From NCBI RefSeq assembly GCF_023634065.1, contig NZ_JALKCV010000001.1, positions 372,001 to 436,000 of the forward strand: 64,000 nucleotides of DNA, in the 5' to 3' direction. The notes below the pieces were generated by a model. The model saw only the letters and a program-made list of their open reading frames with translations, did not search any database and was not told the origin of the DNA. This document shows positions 18,518 through 27,879 of this stretch, piece by piece. Source of the DNA: Microbulbifer litoralis (GTDB lineage Bacteria; Pseudomonadota; Gammaproteobacteria; Pseudomonadales; Cellvibrionaceae). A program made the position numbers and the translations under genes. Positions within the stretch are counted from its first letter, which is position 1. Every line of letters begins with the position of its first letter.

Positions 18518-18537
18518 GAGTCCCGAGTCCCGAGTCC
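18518..18537. repeat. GGGACTC heptamer array, short copy
   Basis: Just under three units of the complement GAGTCCC lie in the 72-bp gap between the glutamine synthetase-like stop and the aldehyde dehydrogenase start. Same unit as the arrays at 48531, 49672, 49844 and 53018. Confidence 0.8.
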
Positions 18538-18540
18538 AGA

Positions 18541-19914
18541 TCAGATAATTTCGAAATAGCGATCCAGCTCCCAGTCGCCGACATGGCGGCGGTACTCGCG
18601 CTCCTCCCATTCGCGACTGGCGGCGAAGTGCTCGACGAAGGCATTGCCGAACAGTTCGCGGGCCGCTTCAGAGGTTTTCAGCCGCTGCGCCGATTCCCAC
18701 AGGGTGCGCGGCAGCGCCAGTTCCCGCGGGTGTTCCAGTGCATAGGCGTTGCCGTCCACCGGCTCGCCCGGCTCCCACTGTTGCAGTACGCCGTAGAGCC
18801 CGGAGCCCAGCGCCGCCGCCAGCGCCAGGTAGGGGTTGGCGTCGGCGGCACCGAGCCGGTATTCGGTGCGCTGGGACTTGTCGCTACCGGGAATCACGCG
18901 CAGCGCCGCGGTGCGGTTTTCCACCCCCCAGGTGGCATCGGTGGGTGCCCAGAAGCCGGGCACCAGGCGCCGGTAGCTGTTGACGGTCGGCGCCAGCAGG
19001 CTCAGCAACTCCGGCATCAGCCGCTGCTGGCCGGCCAGGAAGCGGCGCTGCACGGCGCTGATATTCCGCGGCTGGCCGGGATCGTGGAAGGCGGACTTGC
19101 CGCTGTCGCGATCGCGCAGGGACAGGTGGATATGGCCACTCTGCCCCGGGTAATCGCCGGACCATTTGGCCATGAAAGTGGCCATCAGGCCGCGCCGCTG
19201 GGCCAGCACCTTGATGAAGGTCTTGAACAGGCCCGCCTTGTCCGCGGCCGCCTCGGCACCATCCACGGCGATGGCGGCCTCCAGCACGCCGGGACCGGTT
19301 TCGGTGTGCAGCCCCTCGATGGGAAAATCCATGCGCTCGGCCAGGTCGAGGATCTCCCGATACAGCTCCGCGTGTACCGAGTTGCGGATCACCGAGTAGC
19401 CAAACCAGTCCGGCGTGAACGGCTTCAGGTTGCGAAAGCCTTTCTCACGGGCGGAATCCGGGGTTTCGTCGAACAGGAAGAACTCGTATTCCAGCGACGC
19501 CAGCGGATCGAAGCCCGCCTCGCGGCATTTCTCCACCACCCGGCGCAGCGTCGCGCGCGGGCACACGGCCTCCGCGTGCTGGTCGAACTCCGCCAGGAAC
19601 AGCAGCGTCGACTCCTCGAACGGCAGCTCGCGGCAGCTGTGCGGCAGTATCCGCACCGGCGCGTCCGGGTAGCCGGTGTGCCAGCCGGTATAGCGGGCGT
19701 TGTCGTAGAGCTGGTCCTTGACGTCCCAGCCCAGCACCACGTCGCAGAAAGAGAAGCCGTGCTCCAGCGAGGAGAAGAATTTGTCGCGGCTCATGTATTT
19801 GCCGCGCAGGACACCGTCGTTGTCGAACAGGCCGACTTTCACATGGCTGAGACTGCGCTCCTCGACGATGCCGCGGGCATCCTCGGCGGTCCTGATATCC
19901 CGGGGTTTCAACAT
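18541..19914 (-). CDS. Glutamine synthetase-like gamma-glutamyl amide ligase
   Basis: 457 residues. Type-I fold features are clear: N-terminal beta-grasp (about 20-110), LEYEFFLFDETPD (Glu metal ligands), EGLHTETGPGVLEAA, HLSLRDRDSG and NSYRRLVPGFWAPTDATWG (ATP/ammonium region), and NRTAALRVIPGS. The lack of the adenylylation-loop sequence and the partner dehydrogenases argue against nitrogen assimilation; PuuA, GlnA3/GlnA4 and IpuC are relatives that glutamylate polyamines, ethanolamine or isopropylamine. First gene of the leftward operon, so it would cap the amine before oxidation. Substrate unknown. Confidence 0.88.
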   Translation of the reverse strand: MLKPRDIRTAEDARGIVEERSLSHVKVGLFDNDGVLRGKYMSRDKFFSSLEHGFSFCDVVLGWDVKDQLYDNARYTGWHTGYPDAPVRILPHSCRELPFEESTLLFLAEFDQHAEAVCPRATLRRVVEKCREAGFDPLASLEYEFFLFDETPDSAREKGFRNLKPFTPDWFGYSVIRNSVHAELYREILDLAERMDFPIEGLHTETGPGVLEAAIAVDGAEAAADKAGLFKTFIKVLAQRRGLMATFMAKWSGDYPGQSGHIHLSLRDRDSGKSAFHDPGQPRNISAVQRRFLAGQQRLMPELLSLLAPTVNSYRRLVPGFWAPTDATWGVENRTAALRVIPGSDKSQRTEYRLGAADANPYLALAAALGSGLYGVLQQWEPGEPVDGNAYALEHPRELALPRTLWESAQRLKTSEAARELFGNAFVEHFAASREWEEREYRRHVGDWELDRYFEII

Positions 19915-20092
19915 GGCGGGCCTCGTTGTCGTTATCGCGAATTGTTGTTATCGCGAAGTCGCGGGGATGGGAGGATAGTCTTGGTCAGGATAGACCCGCT
20001 GGGGCGGCCGCGGGCGCGGGACAGGCGAAGGGATGGCGCCGCCTGGGCCGGAATTGCCGGTGGAGACGCGGCAGTCGACGGTTTTGCGCGAC

Positions 20093-20121
20093 TTTCCGCA
20101 GGGCGGTCCAGGGTTTATAAT
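20093..20121 (+). promoter_or_regulatory. Probable sigma-70 promoter of ppa
   Basis: A perfect -10 TATAAT at 20116-20121 with a weak -35 (TTTCCG, 20093-20098) at 17-bp spacing, giving a leader of about 35 bases before ATG 20165. Upstream (19928-19965) two near-identical GTTATCGCGAA units stand in tandem; their role is unknown. Confidence 0.6.
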
Positions 20122-20164
20122 CCGCGCTCCCGATTTTTCGTCCACTTTTTAATCAGGAACAGCA

Positions 20165-20701
20165 ATGAGCTTCGATAAGATCCCTGCAGGTAAGGACCTG
20201 CCCAACGATATCAACGTCATCATCGAAATCCCGGCCAACCACGACCCGATCAAGTACGAAGTGGACAAGGACGCGGATGCGGTATTCGTGGATCGCTTCG
20301 TGGCCACCCCGATGTTCTACCCGGCCAACTACGGCTATGTGCCCCAGACCCTGTCCGAGGACGGCGACCCGCTGGACGTGCTGGTGGTAGCGCCCTATCC
20401 GGTCATGGTGGGCTCCGTGATCCGCTCGCGCGTGGTCGGCGTACTGAACATGACCGATGAGTCCGGCGTAGACGCCAAACTGCTGGCGGTACCGCACACC
20501 AAGCTGACCAAGCTGTACGACCACGTCAACGAAATCGGCGACCTGCCGGAACTGCTGATCAAGCAGATCGAGCACTACTTCGAGAACTACAAGGCGCTGG
20601 AAGCCGGCAAGTGGGTGAAGGTCGACGGCTGGGCAGACGCCGAAGCCGCGCGCAAAGAGGTACTGGCCTCCCGCGAGCGCTACCTGAAAGAGGAAGGCTG
20701 A
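20165..20701 (+). CDS. ppa: Inorganic pyrophosphatase, family I
   Basis: 178 residues, the usual size. [25 protein letters not shown] and DGDPLDVLV (family signature) carry the metal-binding acids; [13 protein letters not shown] and the C-terminal [15 protein letters not shown] complete the fold. It hydrolyses pyrophosphate from biosynthetic reactions in the cytoplasm. Monocistronic: own promoter upstream and a strong hairpin terminator 17 bases after the stop. Confidence 0.98.
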   Translation: MSFDKIPAGKDLPNDINVIIEIPANHDPIKYEVDKDADAVFVDRFVATPMFYPANYGYVPQTLSEDGDPLDVLVVAPYPVMVGSVIRSRVVGVLNMTDESGVDAKLLAVPHTKLTKLYDHVNEIGDLPELLIKQIEHYFENYKALEAGKWVKVDGWADAEAARKEVLASRERYLKEEG

Positions 20702-20717
20702 ACGCCGTCCGATCTGC

Positions 20718-20744
20718 AAAAGCCGGCCTCGCGCCGGCTTTTTT
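20718..20744 (+). terminator. Strong rho-independent terminator of ppa (likely bidirectional)
   Basis: AAGCCGGC/GCCGGCTT stem with CTCGC loop followed by TTTTTT; on the other strand a TTTTGC tract follows the same stem, so it can also stop leftward transcription from the POT gene. Confidence 0.92.
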
Positions 20745-20852
20745 GTGCCTGTGTAATAAGAAGTGCGCCCATATTTCGCATCTTTCGCCGCCTTGATGGG
20801 CGCGCTCCGCTTTGCCCATCATGCGAAACTGGCATTACCACATGGCGGAATT

Positions 20853-21016
20853 CTAGTGGGCTGCTTGTAAAGTTCGGTAACAAAGGAGCACAGCCAAATC
20901 GTTCAGGTCAAGGCGAGAAAGCGCTGGAACTGCAGCGTTATTTCAAGCTTTCCCAACGCAGAGCTGGACGGTTTGGCGAAGCGAACTGTTACCTAACTTT
21001 GCGAGCGGCCCGCTAG
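20853..21016. mobile_element. ~164-bp MITE, family B, copy 1
   Basis: Starts and ends with CTAG and has imperfect terminal inverted repeats of about 30 bp (CTAGTGGGCTGCTTGTAAAG against a complement of CTAGCGGGCCGCTCGCAAAG). The right-hand CTAG supplies the TAG stop codon (21013-21015) of the leftward POT gene. An inverted copy of about 94% identity is at 27880-28042. No coding capacity. The 20702-21012 gap otherwise holds only the ppa terminator. Confidence 0.85.
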
Positions 21017-22431
21017 GCGTTCTGCGCCGCCTGCGCCGAATCGGCCCGACTTTCCGAACGCGGGCTTGCCGGCGTTTCCAGCAGCCGCAACAGCGGCCGG
21101 CGCAGCAGCCACACCAGCAGTGCACCACCGCCGGCAATCACCGCGTGCAGGAACCAGAAACCGCCGGCCGGCAGGGTCTCGTAGAAGCGCCCGAGGAAAC
21201 CGCTGAACACGGAGCCGAAAAACAGGCCAAGGTAGTAGACCCCCACCATCATCGCGTTGATCGACGGCGGCGCCGCGCGGGAGAAGAGCGCCAGTGCCGT
21301 GGGCGCCACGTACAGGTAGCCGCAGGCGCAGATAAAGTGGAACACCGCCGGCCACCAGAGTGCTACCGGGCCGCCGGCGGACAGCACATCGGCCAGGGAC
21401 AGCCAGGCACAGGCCAGCGCGAAAATACCGCAGCCGATACCGATCTTGTCCAGGTCGCCGGGCTCGCGGCGGCGGTTGTTCTGGCGCCGCCAGAAAGCGA
21501 TGATCGCCGGTGCCAGTACCAGCACCGCCAGCGAATCTAGGGACGGGAACCAGGTGACCGGCACCGTCGCGCCGAACAGCACCCGGTCGACGCGATCCTG
21601 GATCCACAGCACATAGGCATTCCAGACCTGGAACTGCGCTGTCCAGAAGAGTGCCGTGACCGCCAGCACCAACAGCAGGCCGACGATCACACGTCCCTCG
21701 CCCGGCTTCAGGCCATCGCCGCTGTCACTGCGGACCAGGTTGTCCGGCGGCAGCCGGTCGCGGCCGGCCAGGTAGATCGCGGTGCCGACCAGCATCCCCA
21801 GGCCGGCGACGCCAAAGCCGTAGTGCCAGCCGTAGAGTTCGCCCAGGGTGCCGCAGATCAAGGGTGCGATAAAGGCGCCGATATTGATCGACGCATAGTA
21901 GATGGAGTAAGCCGCATCCCGGCGCTGGTCATTTTTTTCATACAGGCGACCCACCTGCGCCGCCAGGTTGCCCTTGAGCAGGCCGCAGCCCAGCACCAGC
22001 GCCAGCAGTGCGAACAGGAAAGCGGATTCCAGGGCCATCAGGAAGTGCCCGAGAGACATGATGACCGCGCCCAGCACCACCGCGCGCCGCTGTCCCAGCA
22101 CCCGGTCGCCGAGCAGGCCGCCAAAGATCGGCGCCAGGTAAATGAGGCCGCCGTAGATACCAAAAATCTGCGTTGCCAGCGCCTGGGTCGACAAGGGGCC
22201 GAACACGCTTTCCAGCAGCGCGCGAAAACCGGCAAAAGCGGCCACCTGCTCCACCGCCCCGGGGTGCAGCAGGTAGTTGGCCATATACAGCACCAGCAGT
22301 GCCTGCATGCCGTAGAACGAAAAGCGCTCCCAGGCTTCCGTGAATACGATGTAGCCGAGCCCGGTCGGGTGGCCGAGAAAAGTCCGCGGGGACTTTCCGG
22401 GAGCAGCGCTGGTTACAGTTTCAGGAGTCAT
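21013..22431 (-). CDS. POT-family proton:oligopeptide symporter
   Basis: 472 residues from the ATG at the start of MTPETVTSAAPGK; the longer frame runs into the family C repeat. About 14 membrane helices. The proton-coupling ExxERF motif is exact (TEAWERFSFYGMQALLVLYM, residues about 30-50), with LGGLIYLAPIFGGLLGDRVLGQRRAV and the YSIYYASINIGAFIAPLICG helix typical of POT carriers. It imports di/tripeptides or peptide-like compounds across the inner membrane. Last gene of the leftward group with the NylB-like hydrolase and aminotransferase, though a 235-bp gap with a hairpin repeat separates it from them. Confidence 0.92.
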   Translation of the reverse strand: MTPETVTSAAPGKSPRTFLGHPTGLGYIVFTEAWERFSFYGMQALLVLYMANYLLHPGAVEQVAAFAGFRALLESVFGPLSTQALATQIFGIYGGLIYLAPIFGGLLGDRVLGQRRAVVLGAVIMSLGHFLMALESAFLFALLALVLGCGLLKGNLAAQVGRLYEKNDQRRDAAYSIYYASINIGAFIAPLICGTLGELYGWHYGFGVAGLGMLVGTAIYLAGRDRLPPDNLVRSDSGDGLKPGEGRVIVGLLLVLAVTALFWTAQFQVWNAYVLWIQDRVDRVLFGATVPVTWFPSLDSLAVLVLAPAIIAFWRRQNNRRREPGDLDKIGIGCGIFALACAWLSLADVLSAGGPVALWWPAVFHFICACGYLYVAPTALALFSRAAPPSINAMMVGVYYLGLFFGSVFSGFLGRFYETLPAGGFWFLHAVIAGGGALLVWLLRRPLLRLLETPASPRSESRADSAQAAQNA

Positions 22432-22488
22432 GTCGAGCACCGATCGCGACCGCGGGCCGCGCCTGACAGTTTTTGACTCGAGTTTCGG

Positions 22489-22585
22489 TGGCCGGGGCGG
22501 CCCTTTGCGGGACACGCGGTGAATACATCCATGTACGCTCTAATCGACATCCCTGTCTCATAAGGTCCCGCAAAGGGCCGCCCCG
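22489..22585. repeat. Variable-stem hairpin repeat, family C, copy 3
   Basis: Stem of about 22 bp (CCGGGGCGGCCCTTTGCGGG against its complement) enclosing a loop that begins ACGCGGTGAATACATCC, matching the loops of copies 1 and 2 at that end and diverging later. It lies in the 22432-22666 gap just upstream of the POT gene, a position where a strong hairpin in the leader could affect expression. Confidence 0.75.
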
Positions 22586-22666
22586 CCCGGCTTTTTGCCG
22601 GTTTCCCAGTTCCGAAGCTCGAGTTGTGAAAATTATGCTATGTCCGGGCCAGGTGACAGGCGGCAG

Positions 22667-23806
22667 TCAAGCCAGCGCCTCCACCAGGGCATTGAAAAAA
22701 TCGTTGTCCAGGATCGCCTCGGCACCGGTCGGTTTGGAGCGCGCGCTCCACACCACGGCGACAACTCGCTCGCGGCGATTGACCATGATGTGCTGGCCAA
22801 ACAGCCCCCGTGCGCCGAAAGCACCGCGATTGGGGGAGCCGGCCGGGGCCGGAATCGGCCACCACATAAAACCGTAATTGACCGTCTCGCCGTTCACTTC
22901 CGCCGGCGCGCCGGCCAGGTCGAACCAACCTTCCGGCACCACCCGCTCGCCGTCGATGACGCCGTCGTTGGCGACGAACAGGCCGAAGCGGCCGTAATCG
23001 CGCAGGGTCGCGCAGATGCCGCTGCCGGCCACTTCCAGCCCGCCGGGGGATTCCAGCCACCAGTGGGCATCTGCCTCGGCGCCCATTCTCGACCAGATTT
23101 TCTCCGACAGGTAGTCCGCCAGCGGCCGGCCGGTGGCGGCGCGCAGCAGTGCGCCCAGCACATGGGTTTCGCCGGTGCTGTAATTCCAGGCGCTGCCCGG
23201 CTCAGCGGCGCGCGGCAGGCCCGCCATCAGGCCCAGGATGGCCCCGGGCTCCTGGGCGATCTGCAGTTCCAGCATGCGGCGGCGGTCGGATTCGGGGTCC
23301 GTTGGCGACTCGTTCCAGCGCACCCCGGAACACATCCGCAACAATTGCGCCACGGTGACATCGCCATAGGCGCTGTCGTCGAGTGCCGGCAGGTAGTGCC
23401 CCAGGCGGTCGTCCAGGCCGCCGATGGCACCGTCGTAAATGGCTGCGCCGGCCAGGGTCGAGCTGACGGACTTGGCCACCGACATCGACAGCCAGCGGCT
23501 GTAGTCCATATTGCCCATCTGGTAGTTTTCCAGCAGGACCCCGCCATCCTTCAATACCAGCAACCCGGCCACCCGGTTGCGCGACAGGTAGTCGTACAGG
23601 TCGAAAGTGCCACCGCGGGAGCGGATCTGCAATGGTGGAAATTCCGCGTCGCTGCGCTCCAGCGGCACGGCTTTCTCACCGCGGGCGATCCTGCGGGTCG
23701 GGAACAACAGGTCCGTATGGCGGAAAGTCTCCGTCTGCACATCGGGAAACTGGTGCCCGGAATAGATATCGCGGATCAGTTGCGGGGGGACCTGCCGTGT
23801 ATTCAT
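22667..23806 (-). CDS. Serine hydrolase of beta-lactamase fold, NylB-like
   Basis: 379 residues with no signal peptide, so cytoplasmic. Ser109-x-x-Lys112 (SVAK) is the acylating Ser/Lys pair; YSTGE near residue 216 supplies the Tyr; LLRMCSGVRWNESPTDPESD, ADAHWWLES, DYGRFGLFV and ARGLFGQHI are hallmarks of the 6-aminohexanoate-dimer hydrolase subgroup rather than of secreted beta-lactamases. It starts 15 bases after the aminotransferase stop, so the two are co-transcribed. Likely an amidase or esterase releasing an amino acid for the aminotransferase; the true substrate is unknown. Confidence 0.85.
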   Translation of the reverse strand: MNTRQVPPQLIRDIYSGHQFPDVQTETFRHTDLLFPTRRIARGEKAVPLERSDAEFPPLQIRSRGGTFDLYDYLSRNRVAGLLVLKDGGVLLENYQMGNMDYSRWLSMSVAKSVSSTLAGAAIYDGAIGGLDDRLGHYLPALDDSAYGDVTVAQLLRMCSGVRWNESPTDPESDRRRMLELQIAQEPGAILGLMAGLPRAAEPGSAWNYSTGETHVLGALLRAATGRPLADYLSEKIWSRMGAEADAHWWLESPGGLEVAGSGICATLRDYGRFGLFVANDGVIDGERVVPEGWFDLAGAPAEVNGETVNYGFMWWPIPAPAGSPNRGAFGARGLFGQHIMVNRRERVVAVVWSARSKPTGAEAILDNDFFNALVEALA

Positions 23807-23821
23807 CGTATTTGCGTCGCT

Positions 23822-25195
23822 CTACAATAGCCCGAAATCGCGGGCGGTCTTGTCCAGGGCATCCCGGGTTTTCGCCAGCAGTTCGTCGATCTCTTCGCGG
23901 CCGATGATCAGCGGCGGGCAGGCCACCATGGAGTTGCCCACCGCGCGCAGGATCAGGCCGTTTTCCATGCAGTAGTCCCGGCAGCGCACCGCCACTTTTT
24001 CCTCCGCCGGGAAAAACTCGCGGGCGGCCTTGTCGCGCACCAGCTGTAGCCCCGCCATCAGGCCGGCACCGCGCACTTCCCCGACCAGCGGGTGATTTGC
24101 GGCGATCTCTTCCAGCCCGGCGCGGAAATACGGGCCGCTTTCCTCGCGCACCTTCTCCACCAGGCCCTCGCGGCGGATCAGTTCGATATTGGCGATGGAC
24201 ACACTGCAGGCCACCGGGTGACCGGAGTAGGTGTAACCGTGGGGCAGTTCGCCGCCGCCGTTGAGCGTCTCGAACACGCGATCGTTGAAGGCCACCGCGG
24301 AGATCGGCATATAGCCGGACGAGAGCCCCTTGGCCATCGGCATCAGGTCCGGCTGGATATCGTAGGTGTCCGATCCGAACCAGTGGCCGGTGCGGCCGAA
24401 GCCGCAGATGACCTCATCGGCCACCAGCAGGATATCGTGACGCCGGCAGATCCGCTGGATCTCCGGCCAGTAGGTTTGCGGCGGGTCGATCACCCCGCCG
24501 GCGCCCTGGATCGGCTCGCCGATAAAGGCCGCCACATTTTCCGCTCCCAGCTCGAGGATTTTCTCTTCCAGGTATCGCGCGCAGCGCAGGCCGAATTCGT
24601 CCCGGTCCAAGTCGCCGCCGCTGGCGTACCAGTGCGGGTGCGGAATATGCTCGAACCCCGGCAGCAGCGAATCGCCCATGGCGTGCATCGGCGCCATACC
24701 GCCGAGGCTGGTGGCGGCCAGGGTACTGCCGTGATAGCCGAGGGTGCGGCCGATAAACACTTTCTTCCCCGGCTTTCCCTGCAGCTTCCAGAAATGCCGC
24801 ACCAGGCGCACGACGGTGTCGTTGGCCTCGGAGCCGGAGTTGGCATAGAAAAAATGATCCAGGCCGGATGGGGTGATTTCCGACAGCTGTCGCGCCAGCT
24901 CGATCTGGGGCGGCGTGGCGGTCTGGAAAAAGCTGTTGTAATAGGCCAGCTCGCCCAGTTGCTGCTGCGCCGCCTCGATCAGCTCCCGGCAACCGTAGCC
25001 GGCATTGACACACCAGAGCCCGGCCATACCGTCGAGGATCTTGCGGTTGTCGGTATCCCAGACATAAACGCCCTCACCGCGGTTGATCACCCGCGTGCCC
25101 TGCCGGTTGAGTGCCCGGATATCATTAAACGGATGGACGTGGTGACGCCGATCCAGTTCCTGCCATTCGGCAGTGCTTCTCGCGCTGTACAACAT
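23822..25195 (-). CDS. Class III omega-aminotransferase (PLP)
   Basis: 457 residues. Motifs in order: DGMAGLWCVNAGYGCREL, YANSGSEANDTVVRL (phosphate-binding), YHGSTLAATSLGG, ADEVICGFGRTGHWFGS (Asp contacting the PLP nitrogen) and MAKGLSSGYMPI (Schiff-base Lys). This is the branch of beta-alanine/omega-amino acid:pyruvate and putrescine:pyruvate (SpuC) aminotransferases. It lies between the TonB receptor and the NylB-like hydrolase and is probably co-transcribed with the latter. It would remove the amino group of an omega-amino acid or diamine freed from a larger compound. Confidence 0.92.
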   Translation of the reverse strand: MLYSARSTAEWQELDRRHHVHPFNDIRALNRQGTRVINRGEGVYVWDTDNRKILDGMAGLWCVNAGYGCRELIEAAQQQLGELAYYNSFFQTATPPQIELARQLSEITPSGLDHFFYANSGSEANDTVVRLVRHFWKLQGKPGKKVFIGRTLGYHGSTLAATSLGGMAPMHAMGDSLLPGFEHIPHPHWYASGGDLDRDEFGLRCARYLEEKILELGAENVAAFIGEPIQGAGGVIDPPQTYWPEIQRICRRHDILLVADEVICGFGRTGHWFGSDTYDIQPDLMPMAKGLSSGYMPISAVAFNDRVFETLNGGGELPHGYTYSGHPVACSVSIANIELIRREGLVEKVREESGPYFRAGLEEIAANHPLVGEVRGAGLMAGLQLVRDKAAREFFPAEEKVAVRCRDYCMENGLILRAVGNSMVACPPLIIGREEIDELLAKTRDALDKTARDFGLL

Positions 25196-25290
25196 TTTTT
25201 TACCTCATACTGCATGCCGACAACGGCTTTTCCAAATTGAACCGGGCACCGAAAACGGGGCCTCCCTGCCCCGCCCGGCATCCTGTGCGA

Positions 25291-27618
25291 TCAGTAGCGA
25301 TAGGTGGTGGTAAAACCGATGGTGCGCGGCCGGAAGCTGGTGTTGGTAAACAGCGGCGAGGCCTGGAAATGGTGGAAACGGCTCAGGCCGTCGCTGGCGT
25401 TGGTCAGGTTGTCCACAAACAGCGACAGGTTCCAGTCGTTCATTTCCATCCCCAGGCGCGCATTGACCAGTTCGGTTTCCGGTACCGGCGGCAATTCGGG
25501 GTCGTAGCCGTATATATCCGGATTGGCGTCCTCGCCCTCGCCGGCGTAGGAGTAGTCCACGCGCAGGAAGGCGTCGCGCCCGGCGAACATGAAATCCTGC
25601 TGCGCGGACAGGGTCGCCATCAGCTGCGGGCCGTCGAACACCGCATCGCCCTTTTCGGCAATGACCACCCCGCCGCCGGAGATGGTTTCGTCGTAGGTGG
25701 CATCCGTGTAGCCGACACTCAGGGTTACGTTCAGGGCATCGGTGACCTGGCCCTGCAACGCCAGGTCGATCCCCTTGCTGGTGGCCTCGCCGGTGTTGTC
25801 GATAAAGCTGCTGCCACAGCTGTTCATCCAGATGGATGTCTGCATATCTTTCCAGTCGATCCAGTAGACATTGGCATCCACCTGCATGCGCCCGCCGAAC
25901 AGGTAGTTCTTGGAACCGATCTCGTAGGACCAGACCGTATCGGAGTCATACTGGGTGGGCGTTTCCTCCAGGCCCAGTGCCGCCAGTTCCGCCTGGCAGG
26001 CATCGGTGGTGACCGCCACCTGGGCCTGGCCACCACCGGGGCGGAAGCCCTCGGCGGCGGTCACGTAGTACATATTGTCATTGTCATGCTGGTATGAAAG
26101 GCCGACTTTAGGCGTTACCGCCGTTTCCGAGGAGTCCTCGTCGGTGGTGAAGTCACCACCGGACCAGGGGCCGGTGCCACTCTGGAAATGCTCGACATCG
26201 AACTCCGCCGCGCGCGCCCCCAGGGTGAAGGTCAGCCGGTCGGTCAGGGCGACATCCATCTGGCCAAACAGCGCCTGCTGCTTGGTGCGGCTCTCGAAAG
26301 ACGTATCGTAGATAAAGCCGTCCTCCAGGTAAGACCAGCCCATCGCATCGAAATCCAGGCCGAAGAAGTTGCCCAGCAGCTGCTCGTAGAAATAATCCTG
26401 GTTGCGCTGGCGCGCCGACTGCTCCTCATCGCTGTAGTAGTAGCCCAGCACCCACTCGAACTCGGCGCTATCCAGGGACTGCAGGCGGATTTCCTGGGTG
26501 AAATTCTCCTGCTGGTCGGAGAAATAGCCGGTGGCGATCTGGCCGTCGATGGTGACGTAAGGCTGGGTCGGGTTCAGCAGTGCGGAATCGAATCCAGTGT
26601 AGTCGCGCACTTGCTGCAGGTCGCGATCGAAATAGGAGGTGTTGGAAATCAGGGTCATATCGGGGAAGTCGTAAGTGAGCCCCACGGACGACAGCATATA
26701 CTCGTCATCCACCGGCTGGGCCTGGACCTGGCCGTTGATAAACTCGCCCTCGTCGGGGTCCGACAGGGATTCCCAGTAACCGCTGGTATCTTCCACCTCG
26801 CTCTTCTGGTAGTAGATGGAGGGTGTGATACGCAGTTCCGGCACCGGCGCCCAGGTCACCGCCACCTTGGCCGCGCGCGCGTCCTCGCCGTTGGCATTTT
26901 CCTCCCCGCTGCCGTCGGCATGGCTGACGCGATCCACCCAACCGCCGTCGCGGCGGTACCAGGCACTGGCGCGGATACCCAGTACGTCTTCCACCAGCGG
27001 CGCACCGCCGGCGATACCTGTCTCGTAACTGGCGTCGCCGCCGTCGGTAAAGGCCACTTCTGAGCGGCTGTAGACCGACGATTCCGTCAGGCTCGGCTGC
27101 GGCGTGATAAAGCGCACCGCACCACCCTGGGCACTGGCACCGAACAGCGTGCCCTGCGGACCGCGCAGCACTTCCACCCGCTGCAGGTCAAAAGTGCGCG
27201 GGTAGACGTTGGCGGAGGAGAAGCTCAGGGAGCGGGACTGGATGGGCACGTCGTCGATATAGACCGCGGTGGTGGCCGCGCCGACGCCGGAGGAAATGCC
27301 GCGGATGGAAATCTCGGTATTGGCGCCGGAGAAATAACTCTGGCGGGAGAAATTCAGCCCCGGCGTCAGCCGCGCCACGTCCTCGACCGACTGGATGCCC
27401 TGCACATCCATTTTTTCCTGGCTCATGACCGCGACACTGGCGGCCACATTGCTCAGGCTCTCTTCGCGCCGGCTCGCGGTCACGATGACCTCTTCGATCG
27501 CGTAGCTGTTGCTGCCGGTGCTCTGCGCCGCCACCTGGGCGCTGATGGCACAGCTGATCGGCGTCAACAACGCGGACAGGCAGGCGAGTTTTGCGGCTGC
27601 TGATTGATGGTGTTTCAT
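25291..27618 (-). CDS. TonB-dependent receptor
   Basis: 775 residues from the ATG opening a signal peptide (about 1-32, ending SAQVAAQ). TonB-box region AIEEVIVTASRREE, plug with IQSVEDVARLTPGLNF, VEVLRGPQGTLFGASAQGG and PVPETELVNARLGMEM in the barrel, C terminus TIGFTTTYRY. It is in the FyuA-like/iron-unassigned branch, which also imports peptides, vitamins and plant compounds. It is 95 bases upstream of the aminotransferase in the same direction, so its cargo is probably what the aminotransferase, hydrolase and POT carrier act on. A leftward terminator (27789-27822) isolates it from the S58 gene. Confidence 0.9.
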   Translation of the reverse strand: MKHHQSAAAKLACLSALLTPISCAISAQVAAQSTGSNSYAIEEVIVTASRREESLSNVAASVAVMSQEKMDVQGIQSVEDVARLTPGLNFSRQSYFSGANTEISIRGISSGVGAATTAVYIDDVPIQSRSLSFSSANVYPRTFDLQRVEVLRGPQGTLFGASAQGGAVRFITPQPSLTESSVYSRSEVAFTDGGDASYETGIAGGAPLVEDVLGIRASAWYRRDGGWVDRVSHADGSGEENANGEDARAAKVAVTWAPVPELRITPSIYYQKSEVEDTSGYWESLSDPDEGEFINGQVQAQPVDDEYMLSSVGLTYDFPDMTLISNTSYFDRDLQQVRDYTGFDSALLNPTQPYVTIDGQIATGYFSDQQENFTQEIRLQSLDSAEFEWVLGYYYSDEEQSARQRNQDYFYEQLLGNFFGLDFDAMGWSYLEDGFIYDTSFESRTKQQALFGQMDVALTDRLTFTLGARAAEFDVEHFQSGTGPWSGGDFTTDEDSSETAVTPKVGLSYQHDNDNMYYVTAAEGFRPGGGQAQVAVTTDACQAELAALGLEETPTQYDSDTVWSYEIGSKNYLFGGRMQVDANVYWIDWKDMQTSIWMNSCGSSFIDNTGEATSKGIDLALQGQVTDALNVTLSVGYTDATYDETISGGGVVIAEKGDAVFDGPQLMATLSAQQDFMFAGRDAFLRVDYSYAGEGEDANPDIYGYDPELPPVPETELVNARLGMEMNDWNLSLFVDNLTNASDGLSRFHHFQASPLFTNTSFRPRTIGFTTTYRY

Positions 27619-27788
27619 GTCGATTTCCCACTTATTATTAATCGATGGCGGATTGTGTTTTCGACTATAGGGCAGCCCGGCGGCGCCCAACCAGTTGCGA
27701 AATCCGCGCATCTTGTTGACTTTGAGTCACCACCGCTGGAGTGGAATTTATTGTTATCGGCCCGGACAGGCATCCGGGAAAATCGGGA

Positions 27789-27822
27789 ATAAAAAAGGCC
27801 GGGCGAAACTGCGTACCCGGCC
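27789..27822 (-). terminator. Rho-independent terminator downstream of the S58 peptidase gene
   Basis: On the minus strand GGCCGGG/CCCGGCC (27816-27822 with 27797-27803) is followed by TTTTTT. It lies 217 bases past the S58 stop, with MITE B copy 2 in between, suggesting the MITE was inserted between the gene and its terminator. Confidence 0.85.
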
Positions 27823-27879
27823 GGTCACAGGTACTACTTGGGGTTTACAAACTGACAGTCCCTGTAAAATAAATGAGTG

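Noticed and set aside
22667-23806. Antibiotic-resistance beta-lactamase
   Set aside because: No signal peptide; motifs are those of the NylB-like hydrolase subgroup, and the context is catabolic.
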